Source of the DNA: Rusavskia elegans
Taxonomy: Eukaryota > Ascomycota > Lecanoromycetes > Teloschistales > Teloschistaceae
Direction of reading: 5' to 3'
Assembly: GCA_011316305.1 (NCBI GenBank)
Contig: SAUG01000039.1
Span: forward strand, 155,253 to 219,252
Length of the DNA: 64,000 bases
Under the pieces are notes generated by a model, which saw nothing but the letters and a program-made list of their open reading frames with translations, was not told the origin of the DNA and did not search any database. Positions 45,007 through 57,374 of this stretch are shown piece after piece. Position 1 is the stretch's first letter; every line of letters begins with the position of its first letter. Made by a program: the position numbers and the translations under genes.

Positions 45007-45878
45007 CCGGCTGGCTGATACTCGACCATGGCTAAGTCCTTTCCGGGTCCGATTAGTCATGGTCCCCAGTCCCGGCAGTAGATTTCAGGTTAGCGTGCCT
45101 CGGAAGGACCAATGCAACTGTCACGGGAGTACGAATACGAGAAGCGTGCCTGGGATCGATAGCGTGACAGTGTATTCGAGACCTGGGGTGGCACCAGTCG
45201 AGGTGTCGGATATATAGCTTGCCAGGGAAAGCTGTAAAGTCAGGCGGGATTGGGGTGATGCAGCTCTGAGGATTTAATTACGAGGGATAATATACGTCAT
45301 CTCGATAAAGGGATTAAGATCACATCGATTCATGCAAGGCGCCAAGGGCGCTAGGCTGTTTTCGTCACTTTCTCACGAAATCTGCATGCATCAGGTTTCG
45401 ACCTTATCAGATCCATATCTGATAAGCTTCACTGACGCCATTATAAAGACCTTTATGTACATAGTTAGATAGGGATTCATCCTTCTTACACTATATCAAA
45501 ATGATCCATAACAGATACACAAGTGGGAAAATGTTACTAACAACGTACTGTCTCGTCAAGTATCTACTATACAGCGACGGGCAAGAGTTGCTATTGTTGC
45601 AAGAGAGGCGATGTAAGATAGGCACTAGAGATTCGAGTTGTAAACGTCACACTCGTACAGAGGACACTTTGCGGTAGATGAACCAATGAGAGAAATGAGA
45701 AATGACCTGAATGCCACGGTGGCGCGTTGTGTTTTTGAGATGCGAAGTAAGGGCCGGAAAACGCAGGTACTCCATAACCAGCAGTGCACAACGTTGCCGA
45801 GCATACAACATGAGTACTGAGACTAAAACGGCCACAATAGCGGTCCATGACCACAAGAGCGTTCCATGACCCCATCAA
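45007..45878. other. intergenic, no gene seen
   Basis: Short frames only. 45591-45878 on the minus strand is the 3' flank of the rhodopsin-like gene. Confidence 0.45.
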
Positions 45879-47202
45879 TCACTGCACTCGTCTTTCCGAC
45901 ACTTGTCCAAAACCCTGTGAGGCGTCGGAGTCAGTCGTCTCCCTGATGCCCATCGAATCCAGCGGGATGCCTGACAGCTTGCTGCCAGGCTTGAACGCTT
46001 TCGGAATCTTGAAAAAGGGCCGATTCGAGGTATGTAGCCCCTGATTGGGGTCAGAAGGAACTTTGACCATAGGGCCTAGGTTGACAAATAATGGTCGTAA
46101 GGGAGCTATGGAGGCAGCGATGATTCCAATATTCATCTCGAGTCTGTCTTTGTTATAGCGGCCATGACACTTGAATAATGCTGTTGCGATTACTCACACG
46201 GCGAACGCGACATTGACTAAATTATCATCTGGAACTGGCCGTCAGAGCTAGTTTTTAGCAAAATGCGTTATTAGCAAGGACTTACAGGTGACATCTGCGG
46301 AAAAGGTGGTATGAAGAAAGCCAATACGGAGGACTGAAAAAGTTGCGGTACTTGATCGAACCAGGTCAGCAACGAAAGTGTCGCCGTACGTTATGTATTC
46401 TCTATCGAAGTGTCAGGAGCTTACATGATTCCGAGACCCATGATGATCGAGAGTCCTATTTTCAACGATCTCTTCATCTGGAGTTTTCGTATAACGAAGA
46501 AAGGTAAGCCGGCGCAAGTGAAGTCTGTGAAAACATTGATAGCTAAATTGTCGTCAAGAACGTTATACTTGGTGTGGAGAGAGAGTTTTACCGGCCTGCA
46601 CGTATGCAACGGTGATTGACATATTTGTCGAAAAGCACTTTCCCTTCATGTCGAGGACATATAGAGCTTTCAGTGGTCTGCACTGGGCCAGCAGGGTAAT
46701 GACCAGACCAAGGGTCGAGACGATCGAAAATCCCATGAGAATACAGATGAAGTAGCGCATACCCCGCTGAGTCTTGTTGATGAAGCGTAGAATGAATATG
46801 CACACGGAGATCTTAACAAAGCAAGTGCCGATGACGAATTCAACCCCTACAACAAAAGTCCACTTGATGAACTCGGACAGCTGTGCGGGTGTCAAAGTTT
46901 TGTTATGATATGCCTGCCGGCGCCATTCGCAACTTGGTAAACGTGGGCCACCGTTCCTAAGAGAGACAGTGCCTGTCCTGGTCAGCAGGGTCGAGCTTTC
47001 AATTGTTAGAAATAGACAATGGAGTATTCACCAAAGCAATGCAAATAGTATAGTCGTCCCATCCGGTGATATGGCGTTTCATGCGAACGTACATGCGTAG
47101 ACAGACAAGATTAGCACCAACTGCAAAAGTTACCAATGAGATTGATAAGACGGCCATGCCTCGAAGATTGCTGTCCTGTGTAGGTGGCGCCGGTGCTGCC
47201 AT
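45879..47202 (-). pseudogene. rhodopsin-like (PTH11-type) membrane protein with frameshift
   Basis: Several exons on the minus strand. Exon 1 starts at 47202: MAAPAPPTQDSNLRG, helix MAVLSISLVTFAVGANLVCL, then VRMKRHITGWDDYTICIAL, the hallmark of the fungal rhodopsin-like domain. Exon 2: ALSLLGTVAHVYQVANGAGR, then QLSEFIKWTFVVGVEFVIGT, FCVKI-type helix and CRPLKALYVLDMKGKCF. Later exons give helices LSIIMGLGIM and IGIIAASIAPLRPLF and a hydrophilic tail. Between GRHI and LTPAQ, near 46900, the frame shifts by one base beside an AAAA run. If real, the protein is truncated after about 85 residues; if a sequencing indel, the gene is intact. Confidence 0.7.
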
Positions 47203-49553
47203 TTTCGGATACGTGAACAGGTTCTGACGATGAAAGAATTCAGAATGGCTGGACTTCAAAAAAACATATTTTTGAGATCGAGGACCTGTGCCACATTTGA
47301 TGTGGTCAAAAGATGCATAACAACTCTTCGCGCATATTAACCTTGTCGACACAGTCATCGAGGGGAAATCTTTTGTTCAGTTCCAAATGCTGTGTTACGA
47401 CAGAGTGGGAGCCTTGTCTGCACTTCCCTTGCATCGGTCGAGAGATTCACTAGGGTTCGTTGTCTGGAGTTGCAACCCGGTCCAGGCAATTGCAAGACTT
47501 GCATGGTCTGGAACCAGGCTGATATGAGCTAGTGCTCGAAGTGGTATTAAAATTCGTGAAGGAGGATGAAGAGAGAAGATGATTGCTTCCAGAGAGAGCC
47601 AATCCGGATGGACGACCATCGCGCAATGTGGCAGAGCACGCAACATTCAGCGTCCCTGGAAAATCATGGCGGCGGAATGGCATGTCTGCATTCCAGGTTG
47701 CAGCTCCTTAGTAGAAGTGATAAGCAACATTAAACATTTGCGTGTCAACCTTAGCCAGGATGAAAATATCTTGCCTTTTTGAATCTTGATATCTCGCTTG
47801 CGAGGTGTTTTCCTAACAGCCGATCTCGGGCTATCAACCGACTCCTGAAGGCCGGTAATGGATAGACCATTGGTTAGTAGTCGAAATCCACCCGATTGCA
47901 AATAAGGCAGAGCCTAGGAAACAGCTGCATTTGCATAGTCGGACGACTGAGTGAAAGAGGGGAAGACAACTGAGGGGGGCGACTCTGTCAACATGACTGG
48001 GAAAACAGACAACTACGAGTGCATGGACGCCTTGTGGGTCCAACGATTATTTCTAAAGCTCGCCGTAGGCTGGTATATGGCTGATGCTGGGTCTTTGATC
48101 CGAGCGCTGCTGCTTTCCGACGCTCTTCGTGCAAACAATCTTGGCCAACATCAAGTGAAAGCGACTAGGTGATTTACTTTACCTTTCATATCTCCGTACT
48201 CTTTAGGCGGGTGACTTTTGCGGGCGGCGCCACCCAAGGCGTCATGTCTTCGGGGCGTACCTAAGAATCCACCACATTCACATGGATAAAATACCACCAA
48301 TTCTACGGGTTTAAAATATTTAAAAGATTGTCTCCTGTAGAGCTTAGTCTACTCTACAGTTCTGCCTCTTTAGAATTATTAATTCTAATATTATTATCTG
48401 TTATTATATTCCAGGACTATAGGGAGCTCGAAAACCTCGGCTGTTTTTACGGCTCTGCGACGCTAAGCTACGCTAAGACTAAGGTATCTGGACAGTCATC
48501 TTTAACTATTTAGCAGCGACTAACTGGTCGTATATTATAGATATTAGTACTGTAGAGTACTATCCTCAGGCTCTATAGATTATACCTACTAGAATCTTTA
48601 TTAAATATAGTATTAGTGGTTTCCCGTACAGTAGGTGGTAGGGGATTCTTGCGGCCGCTAAGGTCTTGCGACGGGTTCTTGCGCCCCAAAGATATAACGC
48701 ACCCGAGGCTCAGCCCAAACATTGCCGCAGGAGCACATCACTTCCGTATTGAGTCATTGACAATCAACGCCAACAGATGTTCCCGTGGTACCGGGAAAGA
48801 AGATGGCCCGAACAGGCTTAGCGAGACATTGAGCCGCCCAAAAAGGCTTAGCCTGTCGACGAATGGGCAACCATCTCTGCTTTGAGACTAGAGACTTGGG
48901 ATCGACAATGCACGCGAGGGTTGGGGGTGCAGGTGATCGACGTTGGCAACTGTTTCCAGCAATTATTGATGGACCAATCCAATCTCTGCATCAAAACAAC
49001 GACGATCGACTCGACCGGCTCAGTTCCAGCCTGAATTTCTCAGCCGCGTCGAGCGCTGGCGATACTTCCGTGAGAATTTGTTTGTCCTCAAATTTTTGAA
49101 CTTTAGCTCGAGCAACTTGCCCCAACGTTGACTGCCGATGCTACAAGAGAGAGACCTCACAATCGAATTTCCATGATGCTTTGTGCAAACCGACCGGAAG
49201 GTTTTGTACACAGAGCTCGTGGAACTAAGATTGAGTATCTTGCTGATCTTTGATAGGGACCGCTCTCCCATCTCTACGGCCATATCATCACCTCTTGCTT
49301 CCTCGACACCATCCTCGTCCCTCTCTGCACCTGGTTATAACTAGCAGCAATCGTTGCATCCACAATCATACGCACGAGACTTTTCCTTCACCAATCCTCA
49401 AATGTTCCCCGCCGCAGACGATTTCGTGACAGCAAAATTACTCAAGAGGTTGAGACCAACGAGCCAGCTGCAGGAGATAGGATTCCCCAGCGCACAAAGA
49501 TTCACAAGGCACTTTTAATTCTCTACTATCTCCTCTTACTGGCACATATCCTG
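47203..49553. other. 2.3-kb gene-poor stretch
   Basis: No convincing gene. 48300-48620 is AT-rich with CpA loss and reads like an old RIP-affected relic. A possible unrecognised 5' exon of the next gene may lie at 49401-49553, where the frame is open without an ATG. Confidence 0.45.
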
Positions 49554-49904
49554 ATGTGTATCCTCGAGATCGTACGTCTGTCCATCACGCATCTGGGTGT
49601 CGGCCTTTTACCTTTCACATTGGTTGTCCTCATTACGGCCGCAGCGGTACGCTTTACAAAAGGGCTGAGGGGCAGAATCTACGCCTGGAGATATCTAAAT
49701 CTGGCACTTTGGGTTGCGCTTGCAGTCACGAATGGGGTCAAGATGGCGCAAGAAACCAAAGAGGGAACTGGTTCGAGAAAGGGCAGCAAGTACCCGGAAG
49801 CGGATGAGATCACGGATGTTGCTGTGATGATAGGGGTCTATGCTGTCTTGGCATTGTTGGAAATCATTTTGAGTGTATGGGAGCTCAAGAGGATGGCGCT
49901 TTAA
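49554..49904 (+). CDS. small predicted membrane protein
   Basis: 116 residues. Helices: LGVGLLPFTLVVLITAAAV, AWRYLNLALWVALAVTNGV and DVAVMIGVYAVLALLEIILS; a basic loop and a charged loop between them. Upstream the same frame stays open for some 60 codons (PQRTKIHKALLILYYLLLAH, another helix) but has no ATG, so a first exon may be missing and the true protein could have four helices. Function unknown. Confidence 0.55.
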   Translation: MCILEIVRLSITHLGVGLLPFTLVVLITAAAVRFTKGLRGRIYAWRYLNLALWVALAVTNGVKMAQETKEGTGSRKGSKYPEADEITDVAVMIGVYAVLALLEIILSVWELKRMAL

Positions 49905-50891
49905 CGCTGTTGAGCGGTAGCGACTCTTGGGAGTGCTGTTGCCTCGGGCTTTTTTGTTTCGACCATGTCACTTGCGGCTGTACAACAGTACTTCCCTAAT
50001 ACTCTTACTATCCCTTCGTCTGCTGGCGTGTTGGCCCTACTATTTAATGTTCTCCTCGCCAGAGTGTGGGACTTACACACTTATTCCTAATATCCGGACA
50101 ATCGATAGAATGAGATCCTTCATACAGGTAACGGTTGTCGTAGCCTCATTTTGCGATTGGTCTGACGAGTCTGGTAGCGTAAAGGGTACACGTACTTTAG
50201 CAGACGAAGGGATAGGCGACGGTGTCTTTTATATTGTTACTACAACCTGTAGTTTGTCCCATACTCCTCACTGATTAGCCTTCAGGAATGGACACTGGTA
50301 TGTCCGTCCTCAAGATCGCATTCGTAAGTCCAGAGTATGCGACAAGCTCTAATTAGCGGTATTTGTAGCAGCAGCTCTTCAAGTATCGGGATACCCTTTT
50401 GTGGTGCGGTTCATATCGAAACCAGTATGTTTTCGTCCACACACCTTCCAGTGCTTAGGTTCCACAACATACTGCGCCTCTTCGGATCGCCAGCATGCAG
50501 CTCTTTGCCGCATGTGATGTGCAGATCAAGATGATACATTCTGCTTTGATTCAGGCAAACGCGCACACGACGCCATCCAATACTCGGACGAGATGGCAAG
50601 TACTGGAACAAGCTGACTTGCTTTGCCTGCATACAAGCACACACGTCCGAGACGCGGTCCACTATGAGAGAATGCTTCTCTACGGAGCGGTTCTAATATC
50701 ACCGATGCTCCACATCTCCATGGGAGCATACCGCCAGGATGGCAACTGCCGGTGAGTGTCGATACCCATAAGATTCAAGACATTGATTTACATTCAGGCA
50801 AAAGGAGGGGAAAGAAAATTTTTGGAACCGATGACTTATATCTTCCACACCCTCAAAGAGGTATTTCTCTACTCAGAACCGGAACACGATA
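49905..50891. other. intergenic, no gene seen
   Basis: Short frames without features. Confidence 0.45.
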
Positions 50892-50965
50892 GCCCGAGTA
50901 GCATAACTGGTTAATGCGCGGACACGTTACGTCCGTGAATCCTGTGTTCGAGTCCAGGCTCGGGT
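50892..50965 (+). ncRNA. tRNA-like element, most complete copy
   Basis: 74 bases: acceptor GCCCGAG/CTCGGGT, D arm GCATAACTGGTTAATGC, anticodon stem CGGAC/GTCCG with 7-base loop ACGTTAC (GTT at the anticodon position but C instead of T at position 33), T arm CCTGTGTTCGAGTCCAGG lacking one base for normal pairing. Boxes A and B present; CTCCTTTTG follows. A GATGACTTAT element is 64 bases upstream. Confidence 0.65.
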
Positions 50966-51220
50966 ATACTCTCCTTTTGATATCTCGTTTTTGGTTCCTT
51001 GTTTTCTCGCTGTCTGTCGACTGTTGAGGATTCGGCGTTAGAAAGATGGCTATACAGGCTGTATCCCAAATATCTGAGTCCCGTACACGAAAGGTATTGA
51101 GGTAGCGGAACTGGGCCGTTGGAAAGGAGGGACAAGGTGGTTTCTGTTTCTGGTGAGTCATATATTCACGTCCCCCCAACAACATCATCGTATCCCACAA
51201 ATGGAATGTGTAACACAACA

Positions 51221-51295
51221 GCCTGGATAGCACAACTGGTTGATGCATGGGATACTTTAATTCCGAGATTCCTGTATTCGAGTCCAAGTTCGGGC
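51221..51295 (+). ncRNA. tRNA-like element
   Basis: 75 bases: acceptor GCCTGGA/TTCGGGC with wobbles, box A TAGCACAACTGG, central stem GGGAT/ATTCC, T arm with ATTCGAGTCC. TGAGTCAT 70 bases upstream. No strong T run directly after. Confidence 0.55.
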
Positions 51296-51503
51296 GGAAA
51301 TTTACGTCTATTCTTTGACCTGTATCTCATCCACTGGTGGGTCGCCCTACTTTCCTGTCCCAGACGTCGTATTTCTCAAGAACCATTCTTCAACCGTCAC
51401 TGCACTTCCTACAAAGTCCAAGATCAACATCGTCAATATCTGCCTTTCTCGACATCTACTTTTGTCCTATTTGGCTCATCTCCATTTTCTGACCCCGTCC
51501 CAC

Positions 51504-51857
51504 TCAGGGACCAGTCGCCCAACCTATGATCTCCATCAATTCGTCATTCATCCGTCTTACGGCGTCATTCAATTGATCATCTTTCCACTTCTCGCACAAG
51601 GCATCCAAACAATCCATCTCTTGACTTCTTTGGCGGAAGAATCGTGCTATTTGCTTCTTTCTTGTCTCTGCCTTGGATTCATTATCGCTGGATAGGATTT
51701 TGAATTTGGATGCTCGTTCGAGGGATCTGGATGGATCATTGAGCGAGTCGAGGGCGGCAATGTCGAGAGGCGTGCGGGAAAGTTGGGTAGAGTATAAGTC
51801 GTGTGGATTTGAGGTTTGTGGTGCGCGAGAGGTGAGGAGTGGGATGGTGGAAATCAT
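51504..51857 (-). CDS. small helical hypothetical protein
   Basis: 117 residues, intronless, ATG at 51857. Residues 60-110 form a charged helix (RKKQIARFFRQRSQEMDCLD, then LCEKWKDDQLNDAVRRMNDE) ending GWATGP. Size and helix pattern recall family W, but there is no intron and no shared block, so it is listed as separate. Function unknown. Confidence 0.45.
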   Translation of the reverse strand: MISTIPLLTSRAPQTSNPHDLYSTQLSRTPLDIAALDSLNDPSRSLERASKFKILSSDNESKAETRKKQIARFFRQRSQEMDCLDALCEKWKDDQLNDAVRRMNDELMEIIGWATGP

Positions 51858-54800
51858 TTGGCCCTGTAGAGGGTGGAGGATAGTGGTTGGAGAGATGGCT
51901 GCGTGGTGGCAGGTATATGTGGATGTTAGGACGAGAAAGTGACGAGGAGGATTGACGAGGATGAGTGAAGAATTTGAAGTATAACATTAATTTCTGTTGG
52001 TGCCCTTGACATTGAACATCCATTCATGACCGATTCTGAATACTGTTTTGTAAGGCAACCATTTATAGAAATTCCTGATGAGAACTCAATCGCCAGGGGC
52101 AAAAGCGACCTGCACCGCTTCCATATCTGACATCTGTCGGTAACTCCTCAATTATCTCCAGCAACTGCAAAATCGATCCATGTGGGAGCTGGTATGTATA
52201 TATTCTGTTACTCGTACAAAGCGGTTTCTTTCCCTTGCGATAGTGGCCTGGGTCGCCGTTTTGATATCTCGGCTGGCCCCTGAGAACGGACCTACCAGTG
52301 GAAGGGATAAGAACTAATGGATAGATCTATATTGCTGACACGATGTATACGTATTTCTTGGCGATAAGAACAATTGAGCGCTTGCATTCAGCAGAACATT
52401 CAATTTTATCAAATTTATACTTCTCTGCTTTAGCTGATAAGTATGCTAGATCTGTTGAAGTCCCTCCTGTCTTTCGTTTCTTATTTTCAAAAACGTACTG
52501 GGATCCTATCTCTCCCCTGCCGTATCCTCGTTGTCCTGTCTCAGGACGAAAGTCCAATCTCCGCCATAAATAATCGATCCTCCTTTCTGCTCCTCCACTG
52601 CTGCCACAACCGGATCTTAAATTATATCTTTCATCTTCTCTTATTGTATCTATCAATCTCCCAGCCTCCGATACCCATCCTCTGAGAGTTTATCCATATC
52701 TAGATGCCAAGCTTGTTAAGAAAGCAAGGCTGTTTTGATGTGACTGAAGAGATAATAGGACTGAGAAAGGTGGACAAGAATCTATACTACGGCGCAAGAG
52801 TGCCGATGTTCAGATCCTGCTATTATTTATTGCTCTGTTGATTCGCTCCTATTATATCTTCTGTTTTATTATCTTCTGATATGTTTAAACTATGTTCAAA
52901 GTAACGTTGCTCTGGAGCTCGTAACCGCGCAATCCTAGTTTAACGCTTCTCTTCAAGGTCTATCCCCAGAAGTCGTAGGCCGATTCTGCCATTTGGGTTA
53001 TATAACGGGATTTGGTCTAGCTTAGGCATTAGAGGGTTATATAACTCGTATTGCTGACTCCAGTCCCAGAGGTGTAAGGCGTTAGAGACTTCGTTGGGCG
53101 CTGATTCCTGTTCAGCAATATCCATGGATGACTTTGTCGACTCTTGGATGGTATATTGGTTTATAAAGACGAAGAGCCGCATGTCATAGATAGTATTGTA
53201 AACGTTCTCAAGGGATGGCAATCCATGTCCAATAATGACATTTCATAACGCACTGATAATTTAATAACGATCGCGGTAGCAAGTACGATATAGGACCCAG
53301 TGATCTTTCCGACTCACCCCGACGCTCCAAATCGAGTACGAGAAGAAAGTAAGAAGGTAATGAAAGAGACGTAACAATAAAAATAGTGGTTTCAAAGTCC
53401 GGAAGACAATGATGTTCGATATATCATGTTTCTTACTAAGACTGGGGTGAATATCTTGCCATACTCTTCCGCCAGTCCTACCTCGTCAAGTTGATTGACA
53501 AGACCAGCGCTGTGATCTAGGCCTTTTCCTCTAGCGCCTCAAATAAAAGATTGAATCGATTTTCCGCTTCATCAAGCCGGATTACTCATCGCTGGTCTAT
53601 TCACCTATCTTGCTATCGCTGTCTCCTCCAAGGCTGTTCTAAAAGCTGTCCTGTGCGTATACAAGTCACTCGAATGTGATTTGCGCCATAGCGCACTACC
53701 CTTTCGCTCTGAGACTGCATAAGCTGTGTCAGATTGTCAAAGGTATTGTGGCTTTAGGTGAGATCGTTGAGTATGTTATCGCTGGCTATAATATGCCTAT
53801 CCCATCCCCTGGGGCTTGTAGCCGTTATTGAAGAGCGAGATCCGTCCGAATGTAGAGTTCGAAGTTGTATAGACCGCCAGGGTTGATCAGAGTGGATTCT
53901 GGGTGCGAAAGCGGAGCTCCAGGATACCATACAGATCGTAAGAATTAAGGACGAGGGTCTCCAGACAGCTATTGCCGGAGATGAAAAGCCTGACCATGTG
54001 ACTCAGAACCATGCTATATTGCATGAAAGTTGATTAGCTGTTCCCTTTGGATGTCCACAACGGTCAAAGCGAGCTTTCTCCTATCTTTTCTTAATTGGAG
54101 CCGATGAGTTGACACCCTGGTTCACCAGCTTGGAATTAGCTATAGATTCCTCTGATGACTGGGAGATCCAGCCGGCGAACAAGGGCGATGACAGGAGTCC
54201 ATCCAATCTATAGTCTCGCGCTCCATAGTATATTGCCAATTGATATTCAGCTCGCGAGGCTACCTCATCATGTCAACTTATGTAAGCGTTACGAGCTTGA
54301 CCGTTGATCTTTACGGGTCCCCATCTCCATCTCTACAAGAGCCAGGACCTCTAATCCTCTATGCGCGCTAAAAACTTGAAGCTTTTTTTCTTTGCTCGCA
54401 TAATCTTAAGTCTTCGACTGCTCGTTATATTGGCGCGTAAATGATCGAGACTTAGTACCGTTACCTGTTTACCCACGACTTTATGTCGATCTCGTCTTGT
54501 TACCTAAAGCAATACGCAGGCGAACTCGCATGCCTTGCAACACCAGTCTGAAAAGAGAAGGGCGGATAGAGACGACTTCGTCCTTGTTTATTACTCGTCT
54601 GAGCTAGATATTTTATTTTCTGTGTACGTTGACAGGCGTTCCCTTGGGAGATTCTTCTGGTACTATCGGAAACTGGATGGCGGCTTTCCTGTGTACGGAT
54701 GCGACAATAAGTGGAGCAGCTTTATGATGGCTAAATAAATTCAAGAGCTAAGTCTTGCGGAATACATCGTGCTCTTCGTTGTCCTTCTTCTGTAGTCTGT

Positions 54801-55431
54801 CGCTCTTTCGGATACCGAATGGCAGTGCCAGATCCCATGTAGGGGGCTTTATTGGAAATAGTGATAATTGTAGTCTGATCTCGATCGATCTGCTTGTCTT
54901 TTTCAAACATTTGAGCTCAGCTTATGAATTCGTATCTCTTTAACAAATTAGCTTCCTCTGGTTGCATGTACTGCGAAGCTCTGTAGATGGGGGACAACGT
55001 TTCGACTGGTCCTTCCTGACTGAACGATGTGTTGTGAAATTGGTGTCAAGTTGAGATGCATCGAGCCGAGGGCGAGAGGTGCGAAGAGTAATGAAAGGTT
55101 TGTTCTTAGGCCGTGTGTGTCTGGTTCCGAGTGGAGAGCAATTTGGGTGGTGTCCCAAAGAAGCATAGATGAATACGAAAAGCTCCGGTGATGACTCATA
55201 TTATTGCTCATGTGCCTTGGGACAAATCGCGCAAACTTGCTTAGCGCATAACCCTAATAAATCCCGGTCTTTTACCATTTCGAAAGTACAGATCAACCAT
55301 TATACAGTTGTACAGCACAGTTCCCTAGCTCTTGCGCGGAGACCACATCCAAATACGTTCCAAATCTTCGATTCTGAAATCCTACTACTACCACCAACTA
55401 TCGTTCAAATCTTGTTCCAATAAGTACCACA
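51858..55431. other. 3.5-kb gene-poor, degraded stretch
   Basis: No intact gene recognised. Several short open pieces look like eroded coding sequence, for example a minus-strand 93-codon frame at 52940-53221 and fragments around 53450-54050, but no family could be named. No tRNA or LTR structure seen. Confidence 0.4.
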
Positions 55432-56370
55432 ATGGCATTAGAACTTCGACGGATCGGTCAAGGATTCTGCGGTACAGTCTGGGCATCTTCCACTGAATCT
55501 AGTGCTTTGAAACGAGAAGATGGAGGGCCGGGCAGATCGCTCTACAATGAATACCGTATGCTTTCCAAAACCCTAAAGAGTTTATCAATCTTTGAGCACC
55601 GGATCTGCATACCTGCTTGTCACCGTTATATTAAGAGCGACGACAAACTCTGGTGGGATAGCAACATATCAGCGTTTCCAAAAGAATTCCAGGTATTATG
55701 CAACCTCCTAGTCACAGATCGTATCCCGCCGTTCCCGGTTGGAGTTCGAGACACCATCACTGAGAGATACTGTCCACCAGCCTTGATACCATCCATAAAA
55801 TCGTCCAGACCAGATGAAGATTGCTTGATCCGCCCGTACTTAGGGAGACGGCGCCATGCCAAAAGACAGAAGCAGTCAAAGTTTCAAGCATTCAGTCTTC
55901 GGAACTATCCACTCCACATTGATCAGATAGAAGAGCTTCAAATAGACGGAGCTCTCTACTCAAGAATCATGGCAGAGACACTCGCCTATCTTTACTGGAC
56001 AGTACACATAGACGCGAACGATGTCGAATTTGTGCTAGCCCCGCCCCGACATGATCAAGCAAAGACAGGATCCGCTGGCGCTTATACGATACCGTCACCA
56101 GTTTTAGGGGATCATTGTCTCTGGCTACTCGACTTTGATTGCTGCAAATCAATGTCGCAAGACGAAACAGGCGTGCATCAGGCTGTAGCAGCATTCTACA
56201 AGAACGATCCTTTCTATCCTCGGCCGGGAAAACCAGATGACTGAGATCAACAACTTTGGAAGGAGTTCAAGAATCAATTCCTATCGAGCAGCGAGGCGAT
56301 CCTGGGTCATCAAAACCCGGAAGCTCGTTTGCCAGGTCTTTGGATAGCTTTGGTTGAGGAAAGATGTTGA
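55432..56370 (+). pseudogene. DUF3669 protein with one in-frame TGA
   Basis: Starts RRIGQGFCGTVWAS, then KREDGGPGRSLYNEYRM, CLIRPYLGRRRH, FSLRNYPLHIDQIEEL and MAETLAYLYWTVHIDANDVE, FVLAP; these are the ordered blocks of the fungal DUF3669 domain, a protein-kinase-like fold of unknown role. The open frame ends with TGA at 56242-56244, but the same frame goes on with QQLWKEFKNQFLSSSEAIL and GLWIALVEERC to a second stop at 56370, the expected end of the family. So the first 270 residues may be made and the last 42 lost. Intronless. Confidence 0.75.
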
Positions 56371-57374
56371 TATCTAATTGGTACGGCGCTTGGCCCTTGC
56401 ACTTTCAGGAGATTTTATCTACACCTGAGCTGTACATAGAAGTATCATTGTCGATCACGTGAGGAAGCAAGGGATGATTAGGCACGGAAGGATCGGTTGA
56501 CGCTGGCCGGATCTTTGCTACCTGCTATAAGTAGGAAGCAACACCGGCATGCAGTACTTCGAATCATCAGCTGTAGTCGAACGGGATACAGGGTGAGAAT
56601 GGAAGTAGGTGACGCAAATGTAGATGCCCGGAACTGAAAGACCATCAACTACAGATGAATGGGAATAGCTGATTGGTTACTTTGCCCACAGATAGGAAGA
56701 GTAAGTTAGGCCTGGAATCTCTGACTGGCACAAAAGGTATGATAGAACCAGTCTCTTCAACTGGCAGGTTGGGCATCCGAGATCGCGACTGCCAGCCGAA
56801 TGGTAGACCTCACCAGTACATGGGATACATAGCTCAACAACTTACTGTTCGAGACTAGGTTGCAGACTGACGGTTGCTCAAAGTCTACCACCGAAATATC
56901 AAGAGCCATTCGTACTGTGTGGAACCGAATAGCGCGTTGGGGGGTTGAATGAAGGGTCCCCAACAGTAGTTGCGAACATTTGGAGGTTGTTGTTAATGTC
57001 ATACTGAAGGAGTCATGAGATTAGCGCGACCTCTATCCGAAGAACAGCCGTACCCGCCTTGGCGTCTACAGCCAATGAGATCTTCGATATTTGTCACTAC
57101 CAGACTTCGATCACCGTTCAGTTCAGGTACAGCATTTCATTCCTGGTTCAGGTGATAGTATAAGAGATGTATGACTGATCTCTGAATTCAAAGCTAGTCT
57201 CACGATACTGTTGAGACAGCACTGAACAAAGCTCTATTCCTGATTTCTTACGTCATCGAGCCGTATATCCTGTTCCCCATGACCGAGTTATCACAATCTG
57301 TCCGTCTCCCAATCAGCTTATTGCTGCTAGCTCGTCCTCAATTATCTCTTCTCAATTGATAAAGCGCCCTCATA
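56371..57374. other. intergenic, no gene seen
   Basis: 1 kb with short frames; promoter region for the aminotransferase. Confidence 0.5.
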
